64,000 nt of DNA, taken from the NCBI GenBank assembly GCA_965217265.1, contig CBDCHP010000011.1, forward strand, positions 992,001 through 1,056,000, given 5' to 3'. The number at the start of each line of letters is the position of its first letter. The stretch's first letter is position 1. A program made the position numbers and the translations under genes. Below are positions 24,080-32,637 of the stretch, piece after piece. The notes beneath the pieces are model-generated. The model saw only the letters and a program-made list of their open reading frames with translations. It searched no databases and was not told where the DNA came from. This DNA is from JAGRGG01 sp965217265 (GTDB lineage: Bacteria > Pseudomonadota > Alphaproteobacteria > Geminicoccales > Geminicoccaceae).

Positions 24080-26814
24080 GCCGACGCCCCCGCCGCCAGG
24101 ATCGCGGCGCGCACCCGGTCGGGCGTGGCGGGCACGCGGCGAACGCGGGCGCCGGTCGCGTCGAAGATCGCGTTCAAGATCGCGGGCGCCGTCGGGATCA
24201 GCGCCTGCTCGCCGATCCCCTTGGCGCCGAAGGGGCCGAGCGGCGTCGGCGCCTCGATCAGGATGCTCTCGATCGGCGGCACGTCGCCCGCCGTCGGGAT
24301 CAGGTAGTCGTGCAGGTTCTCGCCCCGGCCGGGGACGAACTCCTCCATCAGGGCAAGGCCGAGACCCTGCGCGACGCCGCCCTCGATCTGGCCCTCAATG
24401 AGCGTCGGGTTGATCGCCCGGCCGACGTCGTGCGCGGCGGTGACCTTCAAGACCTTGACCGTGCCGAGGTCGGTGTCGACCTCAATCTCGGCCATGTGCG
24501 CGCCGAAGCCGTAGACGGCGTAGGGGTCGCCCTGGCCGTTCGCGTCGAGCGCCGTCGTCGGCGGGTCGAAGGTGGCCTCGCCCGTCAGCACGTAGCCGCG
24601 CCCGTCGGCGGGCAACTGGTCGAGCTTCAGCGCGCGGGCGTGGTCGCCCTCGGCGACACAGATAAGGCCGTCCTCGAAGGTCAGCCAAGCACCCTCGCCG
24701 GCGTTGGCGAGGCGCAGCAGCTCGCGCCGGAGCGCCAAACCCGCCAGTTCCGCCGCCTTGCCGCTGACGAAGGTCTGGCGGGAGGCCGAGGTCTTGCCGG
24801 CGTCGGGGGTGAGGCCGGTGTCGGCGCCGAGGCGATCGAAGCGGTCGATCGGGGCGCCGAGCGCATCGGCGCAGATCTGCGTGATGACGGTGTTGGCGCC
24901 CTGGCCGATATCGACGGCGCCCTGGTGCAGCGCCACGCGCCCGTCGGGTTTCAACCCGACCAGGATGGTGGACGGGTTCGGCAGGGCCGTGTTGCCGCAG
25001 CCGTACCACATGCCGGCGACGCCGATGCCCCGCCGCTTCGGCCCGGCCGCGTCGGCGTTGAAGGCGGACGCCGCGTCGCGTGCGCGCCGCCAGTGCGGCC
25101 GGAGCGCTTCGAGGCAGTCCTTGATGCCGACGCCATCGCCCAAGACCTGCCCGGTCACGGTCGGCGTCGTGCCGTCGAGCGCGTTCATGACGCGAAATTC
25201 GAGCCTGTCCAGCCCGAGCCGGTCGGCGAGCTCGTCGAACAACTGCTCTTGCGCCACGCCCGCCTGCGGCACGCCGAAGCCGCGAAAGGCGCCGGCCGGC
25301 ACGCAGTTGGTGTGCACGGCCCGCGTCCGGGCGCGGTAGTTCGGGATCAGGTAAGGCCCCGACGCGTGCACCGGCACGCGGTTGGCGACCGTCGGCCCCC
25401 AAGACGCGTAGGCGCCGGTGTTGAAGTCGGCCGCAAAGTCCATCGCGACGAGCCGGCCGTTCACGTCGGCGCCGATGCGGGCACGGATCGCGGCCGGGTG
25501 GCGCTTGGTCGTCGCCATGATCGATTCGCGCCGCGAGTAGACCATCCGCGCCGGCCGCCCGGTGCGCCACGCCGCCAGCGCCACGTAGGGCTGGACCGAG
25601 AGGTCGAGCTTCGCGCCGAAGCCGCCGCCGACGGCGGTGGGCACGATCCTGACCGCCTCGGGGGCGAGGCCCAGGATCGCCGCCAGCTCGGCGCGGTTCA
25701 TGTAGGGCGCCTGCGTCGCGGTCCTGACCTCGATCGCGTCGCCGACTCTGAGCGCGCTCGCGGCCTCGGGCTCGATGTAGGCGTGCTCGACGAAGCCGGT
25801 CGCGAACGCCCCCTCGACCACGGCCGCGGCCGCCCCGAAGCCGGCTTCGAGGTCGCCGCGGGCGACGTGCCCGCGCACGAGGACGTTGCCCTCGCGGCCG
25901 GGGCAGACGGTGTGCGCGTTCGTTTCGAGCGCGCCCTCGACGTCGAGGACGGGCGGCAGGGGCGTCCAGACGACGGGAAACCCGCCCAAGTCGAGCGCCT
26001 CGATCGCGTCCGCCCCGCCGACGACCGCCGCCACCGGCTCGCCGCGGTAGCGGGTCTCGCCGACGGCGAACACGGGCTGGTCGGCAAACGCCGGGATGAC
26101 GCCGAAGCGGTTGACGCCCGGTACGTCGGCGGCGCTCAGGACGCGCACGATGCCGGGGTGGCGGCAGCGGTAGGCGTCGAGGTCGCCCAGGACGAACGAC
26201 GCCCGGTGGTGCAGGCCGCGCACGAGCCGCACCAGGAGCGCCCCCTCGGGCGCGGCGTCGGCGCCGAAGATTTCGCGCCCGTTCGCCTTCAAGACACCGT
26301 CGAGCCGCTCGATCCTGGCGCCGACGGCGGCACCGGCTGCGGGCGGTTCGGCCGCCCCCGCGCCGCCGCCCGCGTCCATCACGGCCCGCACCGGCTTGCG
26401 GTAGCCGGTGCAGCGGCACAGGACCCCGCCGAGCGCGTCGGTCGCCTCGGCCTCGCTAGGCTCAGGGTTGCGGCGCAGGAGGTCGGTGGCGCAGACCAGC
26501 ATCCCCGGCGTGCAGACGCCGCACTGGACGGCGCCGTGGCGCAGGAACGACGCGCGCAGCGCGATGCTGTGCGGGTCGTCGTCCAGCCCCTCGATCGTCG
26601 TCACCGCCCTGCCGTCGACCTTGCCCACTGCGACGAGGCAGGCGCAGACGGGGGCGCCGTCGAGGAGCACGGTGCAGGCGCCGCAGTCGCCGACGTCGCA
26701 GCCGACCTTGGTGCCGGTGAGGGCAAAGGTCTGGCGCAGCACCTTGCTCAGGCGCATCGCCGGCGGCGCGTCGTGCCGGACCCCGGCCCCGTTCAGGGTG
26801 AAGGCGCCGCTCAT
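24076..26814 (-). CDS. Xanthine dehydrogenase-family hydroxylase: fused [2Fe-2S] and molybdopterin subunits
   Basis: A 912-residue protein joining two normally separate subunits. Residues 1-150 are the small Fe-S subunit with a plant-type cluster (Cys39, Cys44, Cys47, Cys59) and the second cluster (Cys98, Cys101, Cys133, Cys135). Residues ~165-912 are the molybdopterin subunit, with GGGFGAKLD, AFRGFGVPQ, DIGQGANT and GAKGIGEQ; the last holds the Glu expected to attack the ring. Such enzymes hydroxylate N-heterocycles with water-derived oxygen. The ATG at 26814 overlaps the FAD-subunit stop as ATGA. The FAD subunit is the preceding gene, making a complete two-polypeptide enzyme. Substrate inferred only by context. 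Confidence 0.9.
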   Translation of the reverse strand: MSGAFTLNGAGVRHDAPPAMRLSKVLRQTFALTGTKVGCDVGDCGACTVLLDGAPVCACLVAVGKVDGRAVTTIEGLDDDPHSIALRASFLRHGAVQCGVCTPGMLVCATDLLRRNPEPSEAEATDALGGVLCRCTGYRKPVRAVMDAGGGAGAAEPPAAGAAVGARIERLDGVLKANGREIFGADAAPEGALLVRLVRGLHHRASFVLGDLDAYRCRHPGIVRVLSAADVPGVNRFGVIPAFADQPVFAVGETRYRGEPVAAVVGGADAIEALDLGGFPVVWTPLPPVLDVEGALETNAHTVCPGREGNVLVRGHVARGDLEAGFGAAAAVVEGAFATGFVEHAYIEPEAASALRVGDAIEVRTATQAPYMNRAELAAILGLAPEAVRIVPTAVGGGFGAKLDLSVQPYVALAAWRTGRPARMVYSRRESIMATTKRHPAAIRARIGADVNGRLVAMDFAADFNTGAYASWGPTVANRVPVHASGPYLIPNYRARTRAVHTNCVPAGAFRGFGVPQAGVAQEQLFDELADRLGLDRLEFRVMNALDGTTPTVTGQVLGDGVGIKDCLEALRPHWRRARDAASAFNADAAGPKRRGIGVAGMWYGCGNTALPNPSTILVGLKPDGRVALHQGAVDIGQGANTVITQICADALGAPIDRFDRLGADTGLTPDAGKTSASRQTFVSGKAAELAGLALRRELLRLANAGEGAWLTFEDGLICVAEGDHARALKLDQLPADGRGYVLTGEATFDPPTTALDANGQGDPYAVYGFGAHMAEIEVDTDLGTVKVLKVTAAHDVGRAINPTLIEGQIEGGVAQGLGLALMEEFVPGRGENLHDYLIPTAGDVPPIESILIEAPTPLGPFGAKGIGEQALIPTAPAILNAIFDATGARVRRVPATPDRVRAAILAAGASA

Positions 26815-27650
26815 GCCGCCTCGCCGACGCAGGCGTCCAAGGTTCGCCCGACGAGGGTGCAAGCGGCGTCCATGCGGTAGGCCGCCGTCGCCCGGAAGTC
26901 GTCGATGGGAGCAAGATCGGCCAAGTGCTCAAGCCTCACGGCCGTGCCCAGGCCCGGCCGCGCGTCCCGGCCGACGAGGTCGTCCTCCAGGCCGTGCAGC
27001 CTCCGCGCCACGGCCGAGCAGGCGCCGATCGCGACTCTGGCCCCCGCTACCCTCCCGTCCGCGCCCGCCTCGACCACGGCCGCCACCATCGCGATCGAGA
27101 CGACGAGGTAGCGCCGCGAGCCGAGCTTGAGGAACGCCGATCGGGCGCAGTCGGCCGGGTGCGGCACCAGGATCGCGGTCACGATCTCGTCCGCCCCGCG
27201 CCCGGTGCGGCGGCTGCCGGTGATGAAGTCGCACAAAGGAACCCGCCGCCGGCCCCGCGTCGAGGCGAGTTCGATCATGGCGTCGAGGACGAGCAGCGGC
27301 GGCACGCCGTCGGCCGCCGGCGAGGCGTTGCAGAGGTTGCCGACGAGCGTTGCCGTGTTCTGGATCTGGACCGAGCCGAGTTCGCGCCCGGCCGCCTTGA
27401 GCGCGTCGAAGGCGGGCGGCAGGGCCGCGCGCCCGAGGCCGCTCCAGGTGACGCCAGCACCGATGCGAACATGATCGGCCGCGACCTCGACCCCCGCCAG
27501 TTCCTCGATGCCGCCGAGGTCGAGGACCGGCCGCGGCGGCGGCCCGTCGCCGAGGCCGGGGTAATAGTCCGTACCGCCGGCGAGGATGTCAAATGATCCC
27601 GCCGCCAGCGCCCGGCAAGCCTCGTCGAGCGTCGTCGCGCGCAGCGACAT
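26811..27650 (-). CDS. FAD-binding subunit of molybdenum hydroxylase (CoxM/XdhB-like)
   Basis: A 279-residue protein with the FAD-binding signatures of the medium subunit: ILAGGTDYYPG near the N-terminus and QNTATLVGNLCNASPAADG in the middle. It passes electrons from the Fe-S clusters of the fused subunit to an acceptor. The ATG at 27650 is preceded by GAGGGG; a TTG at 27674 is a weaker option. It is the first gene of the 13-kb minus-strand operon, directly downstream of a palindromic operator-like site at 27694-27713. Confidence 0.9.
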   Translation of the reverse strand: MSLRATTLDEACRALAAGSFDILAGGTDYYPGLGDGPPPRPVLDLGGIEELAGVEVAADHVRIGAGVTWSGLGRAALPPAFDALKAAGRELGSVQIQNTATLVGNLCNASPAADGVPPLLVLDAMIELASTRGRRRVPLCDFITGSRRTGRGADEIVTAILVPHPADCARSAFLKLGSRRYLVVSIAMVAAVVEAGADGRVAGARVAIGACSAVARRLHGLEDDLVGRDARPGLGTAVRLEHLADLAPIDDFRATAAYRMDAACTLVGRTLDACVGEAA

Positions 27651-27693
27651 GTCCCCGACCCCTCTTCGGCTCAAGGGCGGCGTCCGCCCCGCG

Positions 27694-27713
27694 ATCGTTC
27701 GTGTACAAACGAT
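27694..27713. promoter_or_regulatory. 20-bp palindromic operator candidate upstream of the catabolic operon
   Basis: ATCGTTCGTGTACAAACGAT is a near-perfect palindrome (two mismatched pairs), centred 54 bases before the first ATG of the molybdenum hydroxylase operon. The GTGTAC core resembles GntR-type operators; MarR sites are also palindromes of about this size. The operon's own MarR protein, or an unlinked regulator, could bind here. Confidence 0.6.
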
Positions 27714-27731
27714 ATCACCGAGACCGACCTG

Positions 27732-28301
27732 TCAAGCGCTCATCGGGTGCGCCCGCAGCCAATCCGTTACCCGCTCCGCGCTCCGGTCCGGCGGGAAGAC
27801 AGGGTAGAAGACCGTCTCGATCCGCCCGCCCCGCACGACGAGCGTCAACCGCTTGAGCAGCGTCATGCCCCCTGACGTGAAGGTCGGCAGGTCGAGCGCC
27901 CGCGTCAGGACGAGGCCGGCGTCGCTCAGCACGGGAAACGGCAGGTGCAGGCGCTCCGCCATCTCGCGCTGGTAGGCGGTGCCTTGCGTGCTGAGGCCGT
28001 AGACGTCGGCGCCGAGGCCGGCCAATTCGGCGTGGTGGTCGCGAAAGGCGCACGATTGCGGCGTGCAACCGCGGGCACCGGGGATCGCGTCCCAGCCGTC
28101 CGGGAGAGCCGCCCCCGGCGCGCCCGTGCGCGGGTAGGCGTAGATCACCGTCCGCCCCGCCCCGAGCGCCCCCAGATCGACCTCGCCGCCCGTCGTGGCG
28201 GCGAGCCGGACGACGGGCAGCGCCATACCTAGAAGGTGACGGGCGGCGCCGTCGTCTTCGGGAACGGGAAGGTCGGGCGGTAGGTCGGTCAAGCTGGTCA
28301 T
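27732..28301 (-). CDS. Peroxiredoxin (AhpC/TSA, Q/BCP-like)
   Basis: A 189-residue redoxin-family protein with the peroxidatic Cys84 in ARGCTPQSCAFRDH; a second Cys at 79, five residues earlier, is typical of the BCP/PrxQ class and would form the disulfide. Other fold elements are TVIYAYPRTG and the YGLSTQGTAYQREMAERLHLPFPVLSD stretch (read in pieces). It reduces hydroperoxides using thioredoxin. The ATG at 28301 has AGGAA upstream; a longer frame to 28349 would translate a fragment of the palindromic repeat and is rejected. The gene may be co-transcribed with the phytase-like gene 45 bases upstream. Confidence 0.92.
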   Translation of the reverse strand: MTSLTDLPPDLPVPEDDGAARHLLGMALPVVRLAATTGGEVDLGALGAGRTVIYAYPRTGAPGAALPDGWDAIPGARGCTPQSCAFRDHHAELAGLGADVYGLSTQGTAYQREMAERLHLPFPVLSDAGLVLTRALDLPTFTSGGMTLLKRLTLVVRGGRIETVFYPVFPPDRSAERVTDWLRAHPMSA

Positions 28302-28313
28302 GGGCTGTTCCTT

Positions 28314-28344
28314 GGAACGCTTCGCGTGCGCTGCCGCGTGGCCT
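28314..28344. repeat. Arm-tip fragment of the palindromic intergenic repeat
   Basis: Only the outer ~30 bases of one arm (GGAACGCTTCGCGTGCGCTG and the CCGCGTGGCC that follows) are present, between the phytase-like stop and the peroxiredoxin start on the same strand. The T tract and the other arm are missing, so this is a remnant without terminator potential. Confidence 0.7.
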
Positions 28345-28345
28345 T

Positions 28346-29638
28346 TCACTCCGCCCGCAACAAGTCACCTACCTCCAAGAGAATAAACTCGTTGTCGTCC
28401 GCAACGCCCGGCGCGCGCCCGCTGGAGAAAGGGTAGTTGTTGTCGTTGGCGACGACGATCTCGGTCTCGCTCACGCGATCGACGTTCTCGATCGTGACGA
28501 AGGGAAAGGCGAACGTGCCGTCGATCGTGCCGCGCCGCGCCGCGCCGTTCGGGTCGTCGATCTTGAGCAGGTCGACGTAGCCGAGCTTCTCGATCACGCC
28601 CGCGTCGTCCAGCTTTGCTAGGTCGATGAGGTAGACGCGCTTGAATTGTGCCGGCTCGTCGAAGCCTGGGGCGCGCGGGTCGCCCTGGTTGTTGTCGCGC
28701 TCGACGACGAGGCCGCGCATGGCGTCAATCAGGTTGAAGTCGCCGATGGCGTGGTCCGCATTTTCCAGGGGATAGTAGCCTGCGAGGCCCTTGAACGCGC
28801 CGCTCGAAGCGTCGACCTCGTAGACGCGCAAGACCGGCCGGTCGCCCTTGGTCTCGGGCGCGCCGTCGACGTAGACCTGCCCTTCGAGCAGCGGGTAGAG
28901 GGTCCTGGCATCGGGACTGAGCGCCATGCCCTCGTAGCCGCGCGAGCGGCGCAGGTTGAAGTCGAGCGCCCCGTCGGGGGTGGCGGGGAGCGTGACGGCG
29001 TGGTGCTCGGGCGAGCGCACCGCCTCGCCGTTCAGGGCCGTCTCGACGAAGGTCGTGATCCTTCCGTCCGCGTCAGTCTTGAACAGGTACGGGCCGAACT
29101 CGTCGCCGAACCAGTAGCCGTCCGCCACCGGCTGCACGCTCTCAATATCGAAGTCGCCGCCGGTCAGGTAGCGCCCGTCGGTGAACTCGTTGACGAGCAG
29201 GAACGGCACCTTCTTGTCCGGGTCGTGCAGGAACGTCGTGCCTTCGAGCGCGACCCGGCCGCTCTCCCAGTCCGGGCGGACGCGGTGCAGCATCAGCAGG
29301 GCGTCGGGCGAGTTGCGGCGGTTGCCGTAGCCGTTGTCGCTGAGCGTCAGGTAGCGCCCGTCGCCCAAGTGCCTGATGCCGGAGAAGCCCTGCACCGGCT
29401 GGCCGGCGAACGGCGTGGCGAGGCCGGTATCGGGCTCGACGATCGCGTAGGGCCGCTCCTCGCGCAGCTTATCCTCGCTCGTGAAGCGGCCCGAGAGGTT
29501 GAAGCCGGGGGGTGCCTCGGCCGGCGGCGGGACGAAGGTCTGCGCCGGGAGAACGGCGTGCGCCTTTAAAGTGGCGGAATGAGCCTCCTGCGCCTCGGCG
29601 GGGGCGGCGAGCAGGATGGCGACGAGGGCGTATCGCAT
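28346..29638 (-). CDS. Esterase-like activity of phytase family protein (PF13449), exported
   Basis: A 430-residue protein with a short signal peptide (residues 1-16, cleavage after AEA) and a phytase-like beta-propeller domain of the PF13449 family: FSGIRHLGDGRYLTLSDNGY, VNEFTDGRYLTGGDFDIES, YWFGDEFGPYLFKTDADGR and SRGYEGMALSPDARTLYPLL. Members are periplasmic or secreted and annotated as esterase-like; substrates are not established. The ATG at 29638 has AAGGAAA upstream. It sits between pyrE and the peroxiredoxin on the minus strand, with a full palindromic repeat upstream. Confidence 0.88.
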   Translation of the reverse strand: MRYALVAILLAAPAEAQEAHSATLKAHAVLPAQTFVPPPAEAPPGFNLSGRFTSEDKLREERPYAIVEPDTGLATPFAGQPVQGFSGIRHLGDGRYLTLSDNGYGNRRNSPDALLMLHRVRPDWESGRVALEGTTFLHDPDKKVPFLLVNEFTDGRYLTGGDFDIESVQPVADGYWFGDEFGPYLFKTDADGRITTFVETALNGEAVRSPEHHAVTLPATPDGALDFNLRRSRGYEGMALSPDARTLYPLLEGQVYVDGAPETKGDRPVLRVYEVDASSGAFKGLAGYYPLENADHAIGDFNLIDAMRGLVVERDNNQGDPRAPGFDEPAQFKRVYLIDLAKLDDAGVIEKLGYVDLLKIDDPNGAARRGTIDGTFAFPFVTIENVDRVSETEIVVANDNNYPFSSGRAPGVADDNEFILLEVGDLLRAE

Positions 29639-29692
29639 GGGGGCGTTTCCTTTGCACGGGCTTGGCGCCGGATCGTTGCGGGGGGATGACGG

Positions 29693-29839
29693 GAACGCTT
29701 TGCGTGCGCTGCCGCGTAGGCTTTTTTCTTCTTTTTGGTCTTTGTCCGAGGCTGGCCCTCGGCGTTGAGGCCAAGTCCGGGAACAACTAGCAAAAAAGAG
29801 AAGAGAAAGGCCGCGCGCCTAGCGCACGCGAAGCGTTTC
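29693..29839. repeat. Full copy of the ~145-bp palindromic repeat, overlapping the pyrE 3' end
   Basis: Left arm from 29693 (GAACGCTTTGCGTGCGCTGC), T tract 29721-29735, central GTCCGAGGCTGGCC / GGCCAAGTCCGG, A-rich mirror tract at 29791-29809, and right arm ending GAAGCGTTTC at 29839. The right arm is inside pyrE: on the minus strand the repeat reads GAA ACG CTT CGC GTG CGC TAG and so supplies the last six codons and stop of pyrE. Confidence 0.88.
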
Positions 29840-30403
29840 CCGCGATCCCGGCTTGACGGCCGGCAGGGCCGCGAGGGCGGGCGGCAGAGCCTCCGGGTCG
29901 TAGACCGGAAAATCGACCGCGGCGAGCGCGCGCAAGGGGAACGGGAGGCCTGCCTTGCCGCCGGTGCGGTCGATGAGGCAGGCGACGCCGACGATTTCGG
30001 CGCCGAGGTCGGCGCAAGTTGCGGCGGCTTCCTTGGTCGAGAGGCCGGTCGTCACGACGTCCTCGGCGATCAGGACGCGTTCGTTCAAGGCGAGATCGAA
30101 GCCGCGGCGAAGGGCGAAGCGGCCCTTGACCCGCTCGACGAACATGGAGGGCAGGCTCAAGGCGCGGGCGAGTTCGTGGCCGACGATCAGCCCGCCCATC
30201 GCCGGCGCCACGACGGTCTGTGCGCCGAGGCCGCGGCAGCGTTCGGCGAGCGCTGCCGCCAGCCGCCCGCCGCGGCTCGGGTCCATCATCACCCTGGCAC
30301 ACTGGAGATAGTAGGGGCTGCGCTTGCCGCTGGAGAGGACGAAGTGGCCCTCCAGGAGGGCGCCCGCGCGGCGGAACTCGTCCAGCACCGCGTCCGGGGT
30401 CAC
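29819..30403 (-). CDS. pyrE: Orotate phosphoribosyltransferase
   Basis: PyrE joins orotate to PRPP, giving OMP in pyrimidine synthesis. The 194-residue frame shows HFVLSSGKRSPYYLQCARV near the N-terminus and the PRPP-binding motif VLIAEDVVTTGLSTKE near residue 110. It starts at GTG 30403, overlapping the rsh stop as GTGA. The last residues, ETLRVR, and the TAG are encoded by the invading palindromic repeat, so the native C-terminus was probably different. The rpoZ-rsh-pyrE order is common in alphaproteobacteria. Confidence 0.95.
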   Translation of the reverse strand: MTPDAVLDEFRRAGALLEGHFVLSSGKRSPYYLQCARVMMDPSRGGRLAAALAERCRGLGAQTVVAPAMGGLIVGHELARALSLPSMFVERVKGRFALRRGFDLALNERVLIAEDVVTTGLSTKEAAATCADLGAEIVGVACLIDRTGGKAGLPFPLRALAAVDFPVYDPEALPPALAALPAVKPGSRETLRVR

Positions 30404-32637
30404 GCGACGGACCGCTCGACGCTCTCGACGAGGCCGCTGGCGCGAAGGGCGGCGAGGATCGCCTGCAACTGGTCGATCCCGGCCACCTCGACGTCGAGCA
30501 GCATCTCATAGAACTCGGGCGTGCGCCGGCCCATGCGGACGTCGACGATGTTGCCGGCCTGTTTGCCGATCAGGGTGGTGATGGCGCCCAAGGCGCCCGG
30601 CTTGTTGGCGATCATGACGTTGAGCCGCGTGGCGGCGCTCAAGGGGCGCAGCGGCCGGTTCCAGCCGAGCTGGATCAGGCGGTGGTCGTCGTCGGTCAGC
30701 TTCAGCATCTGCGGGCACTCGGTGCGGTGCACGCTGACCGGCCGGCCGGTGCGCACGACGCCTAAGATCGTCTCGCCGGGCACGGGCCGGCAGCAATTGG
30801 CGAACTGAAAGGCGACCCCGCTCGGCAGCCCGTCGATCGGCCCTCCCGCTTCGGCATCGCCGGGCGCCCGGCGCGGCCCCGGCACGATCGTCTCGGGCTC
30901 AAGCGGTGCCTCGGGTTCGGGCCGGACCGTCTGCCAGACGGCGCGCGGGTTGACGCGGCCGTCGCCGACGGCGAGGCAGAGGTCGTCGGCCGTCTTGTGG
31001 CCGAGGGCCTGTGCTGCCGCCGCGAGCGCCTTCTCGGTGAGCTTCGCCCCCTCGGCCTTGGCAAAACGCCTCAGGGCGTCGCGCCCCTTGGCGACGAGGC
31101 CGTCGCGCTGCTGCTGGCGCAAGAAGCGGCGGATGCGCGCGCGCGCCTTGCCGGTGACGACGAAGCGCTCCCAGGCCGGGGTCGGCGTGGCGCTGCGCGA
31201 GGTGATGATCTCGACTTGGTCGCCGTTGTCGAGGACGGTGCGCAGGTTGACCATCCGGCCATCGACGCGGGCGCCGACGCAGTGGTCGCCGACCTCCGAG
31301 TGGACGGCGTAGGCGAAATCGACCGGCGTCGCCCCGCGCGGCAGGGCGATCAAATCGCCCTTGGGCGAGAAGCAGAACACCTGGTCTTGGAACATCGCGA
31401 GCTTGGTGTGTTCCAAGAAGTCTTCGGGCGTCTGCGTCTGCTCCAGGATGTCGAGCAGCTCGCGCACCCAGCGGTACTGCCTGCCGTCGGTGCGGCTGTC
31501 TTGCTTGTAGGCCCAGTGCGCGGCGACGCCGAGTTCGGCCTCGGCGTGCATCTGCTCGGTGCGGATCTGGATCTCGATCTTGCGCCCCTCGACGCCGAGC
31601 ACGGTCGTGTGCAGCGAGCGGTAGCCGTTGGGCTTGGGCGTCGAGATGAAGTCCTTGAAGCGGCCGGGCAGCATGGTGTGGAGCGCGTGCAGGGTGCCGA
31701 GTGCGGCGTAGCAGTCGCCGACGCTGCCGACGACGACGCGAAACGCCATGATGTCGGAGAGCTGCTCGAAGCCGACGTTCTTGCGCTGCATCTTGCGCCA
31801 GATCGAGAGCGGCGACTTCTCGCGGCCGTAGACGCCGGCCTCGATCCCGGCCTCGCGCAGGTCCTCGGCCACGCGCGCCACGATGCGCTCGACGAGTGCG
31901 TGGTCGTTGGCGCGCAGGTCGCTCAGCCGGTGCATGATGCTGGCGTGCGCGTCGGGCCAGAGTTCGGCAAACGCGAGGTCTTCCAGTTCGGCCTTCAAGG
32001 CCTCCATGCCGATGCGCTCGGCCAGGGGCGCGTAGATCTCCATCGTCTCGGCGGCGATGCGGCGGCGCTTGTCCTCCTTCTTGATGAAGTGCAGCGTGCG
32101 CATGTTGTGCAGCCGATCGGCGAGCTTGACGAGGAGCACGCGGATGTCCTCCGACATCGCGAGCAGGAGCTTCCTGAAGTTCTCGGCCTGCGCCGTCTGC
32201 GCGCTCTCCAGGTTGAGCTTGGAGAGCTTGGTGACCCCGTCGACGAGGCGGGCGATCTTCGGGCCGAACAGCGCCTCGATCTCGCCGAGCGTGACGCCGG
32301 TGTCCTCGACGACGTCGTGCAGGAGGGCGGTCGCGATCGAGGCGCTGTCCAGCTTCAAGCTGGCGAGGATGCCGGCCACCTCGACCGGGTGGTGGAAGTA
32401 GGGGTCGCCCGAGGCGCGTACTTGGCTGCCGTGCGCCTTCATCGCGAAGACGTAGGCGCGGTTGAGCAGGTCCTCGTCCACGCCCGAGTCGTAGGCGCGG
32501 ACGCGCTCGACGAGGTCGTACTGGCGCAGGACCGGCCGGCGCGGCCGGACGGCCTCGGCGGGCGGAGGGGTTCCGCCGTCCGCGACCGCCAAGGCGCCGT
32601 TGAGGGGCGCCGGGCTGAGGGTGTCAGTCGTCGTCAA
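30400..32637 (-). CDS. rsh: Bifunctional (p)ppGpp synthetase/hydrolase
   Basis: A 745-residue RelA/SpoT homologue. In order: the HD hydrolase domain with HHPVEVAGIL and ALLHDVVEDTG (~80-125), the synthetase domain with IMAFRVVVGSVGDCYAALG and TPKPNGYRSLHTTVLG (~295-350), the TGS domain (VFCFSPKGDLIALPRGATPVDF, ~420-480, read in parts) and a C-terminal ACT domain (~665-740). Both catalytic halves look intact, so it should make and degrade the stringent-response alarmone. The start is a TTG at 32637, overlapping rpoZ by 14 bases; no better start precedes the conserved region. Alphaproteobacteria usually have this single enzyme. Confidence 0.95.
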   Translation of the reverse strand: MTTTDTLSPAPLNGALAVADGGTPPPAEAVRPRRPVLRQYDLVERVRAYDSGVDEDLLNRAYVFAMKAHGSQVRASGDPYFHHPVEVAGILASLKLDSASIATALLHDVVEDTGVTLGEIEALFGPKIARLVDGVTKLSKLNLESAQTAQAENFRKLLLAMSEDIRVLLVKLADRLHNMRTLHFIKKEDKRRRIAAETMEIYAPLAERIGMEALKAELEDLAFAELWPDAHASIMHRLSDLRANDHALVERIVARVAEDLREAGIEAGVYGREKSPLSIWRKMQRKNVGFEQLSDIMAFRVVVGSVGDCYAALGTLHALHTMLPGRFKDFISTPKPNGYRSLHTTVLGVEGRKIEIQIRTEQMHAEAELGVAAHWAYKQDSRTDGRQYRWVRELLDILEQTQTPEDFLEHTKLAMFQDQVFCFSPKGDLIALPRGATPVDFAYAVHSEVGDHCVGARVDGRMVNLRTVLDNGDQVEIITSRSATPTPAWERFVVTGKARARIRRFLRQQQRDGLVAKGRDALRRFAKAEGAKLTEKALAAAAQALGHKTADDLCLAVGDGRVNPRAVWQTVRPEPEAPLEPETIVPGPRRAPGDAEAGGPIDGLPSGVAFQFANCCRPVPGETILGVVRTGRPVSVHRTECPQMLKLTDDDHRLIQLGWNRPLRPLSAATRLNVMIANKPGALGAITTLIGKQAGNIVDVRMGRRTPEFYEMLLDVEVAGIDQLQAILAALRASGLVESVERSVA

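Noticed and set aside
24310..26880. An 856-codon open frame on the plus strand opposite the molybdenum hydroxylase gene, and many similar long antisense frames
   Set aside because: They arise from very high third-position GC on the coding strand, have biased Arg/Asp/Gly/Val-rich composition and no family motifs, while the minus-strand genes show full domain signatures.
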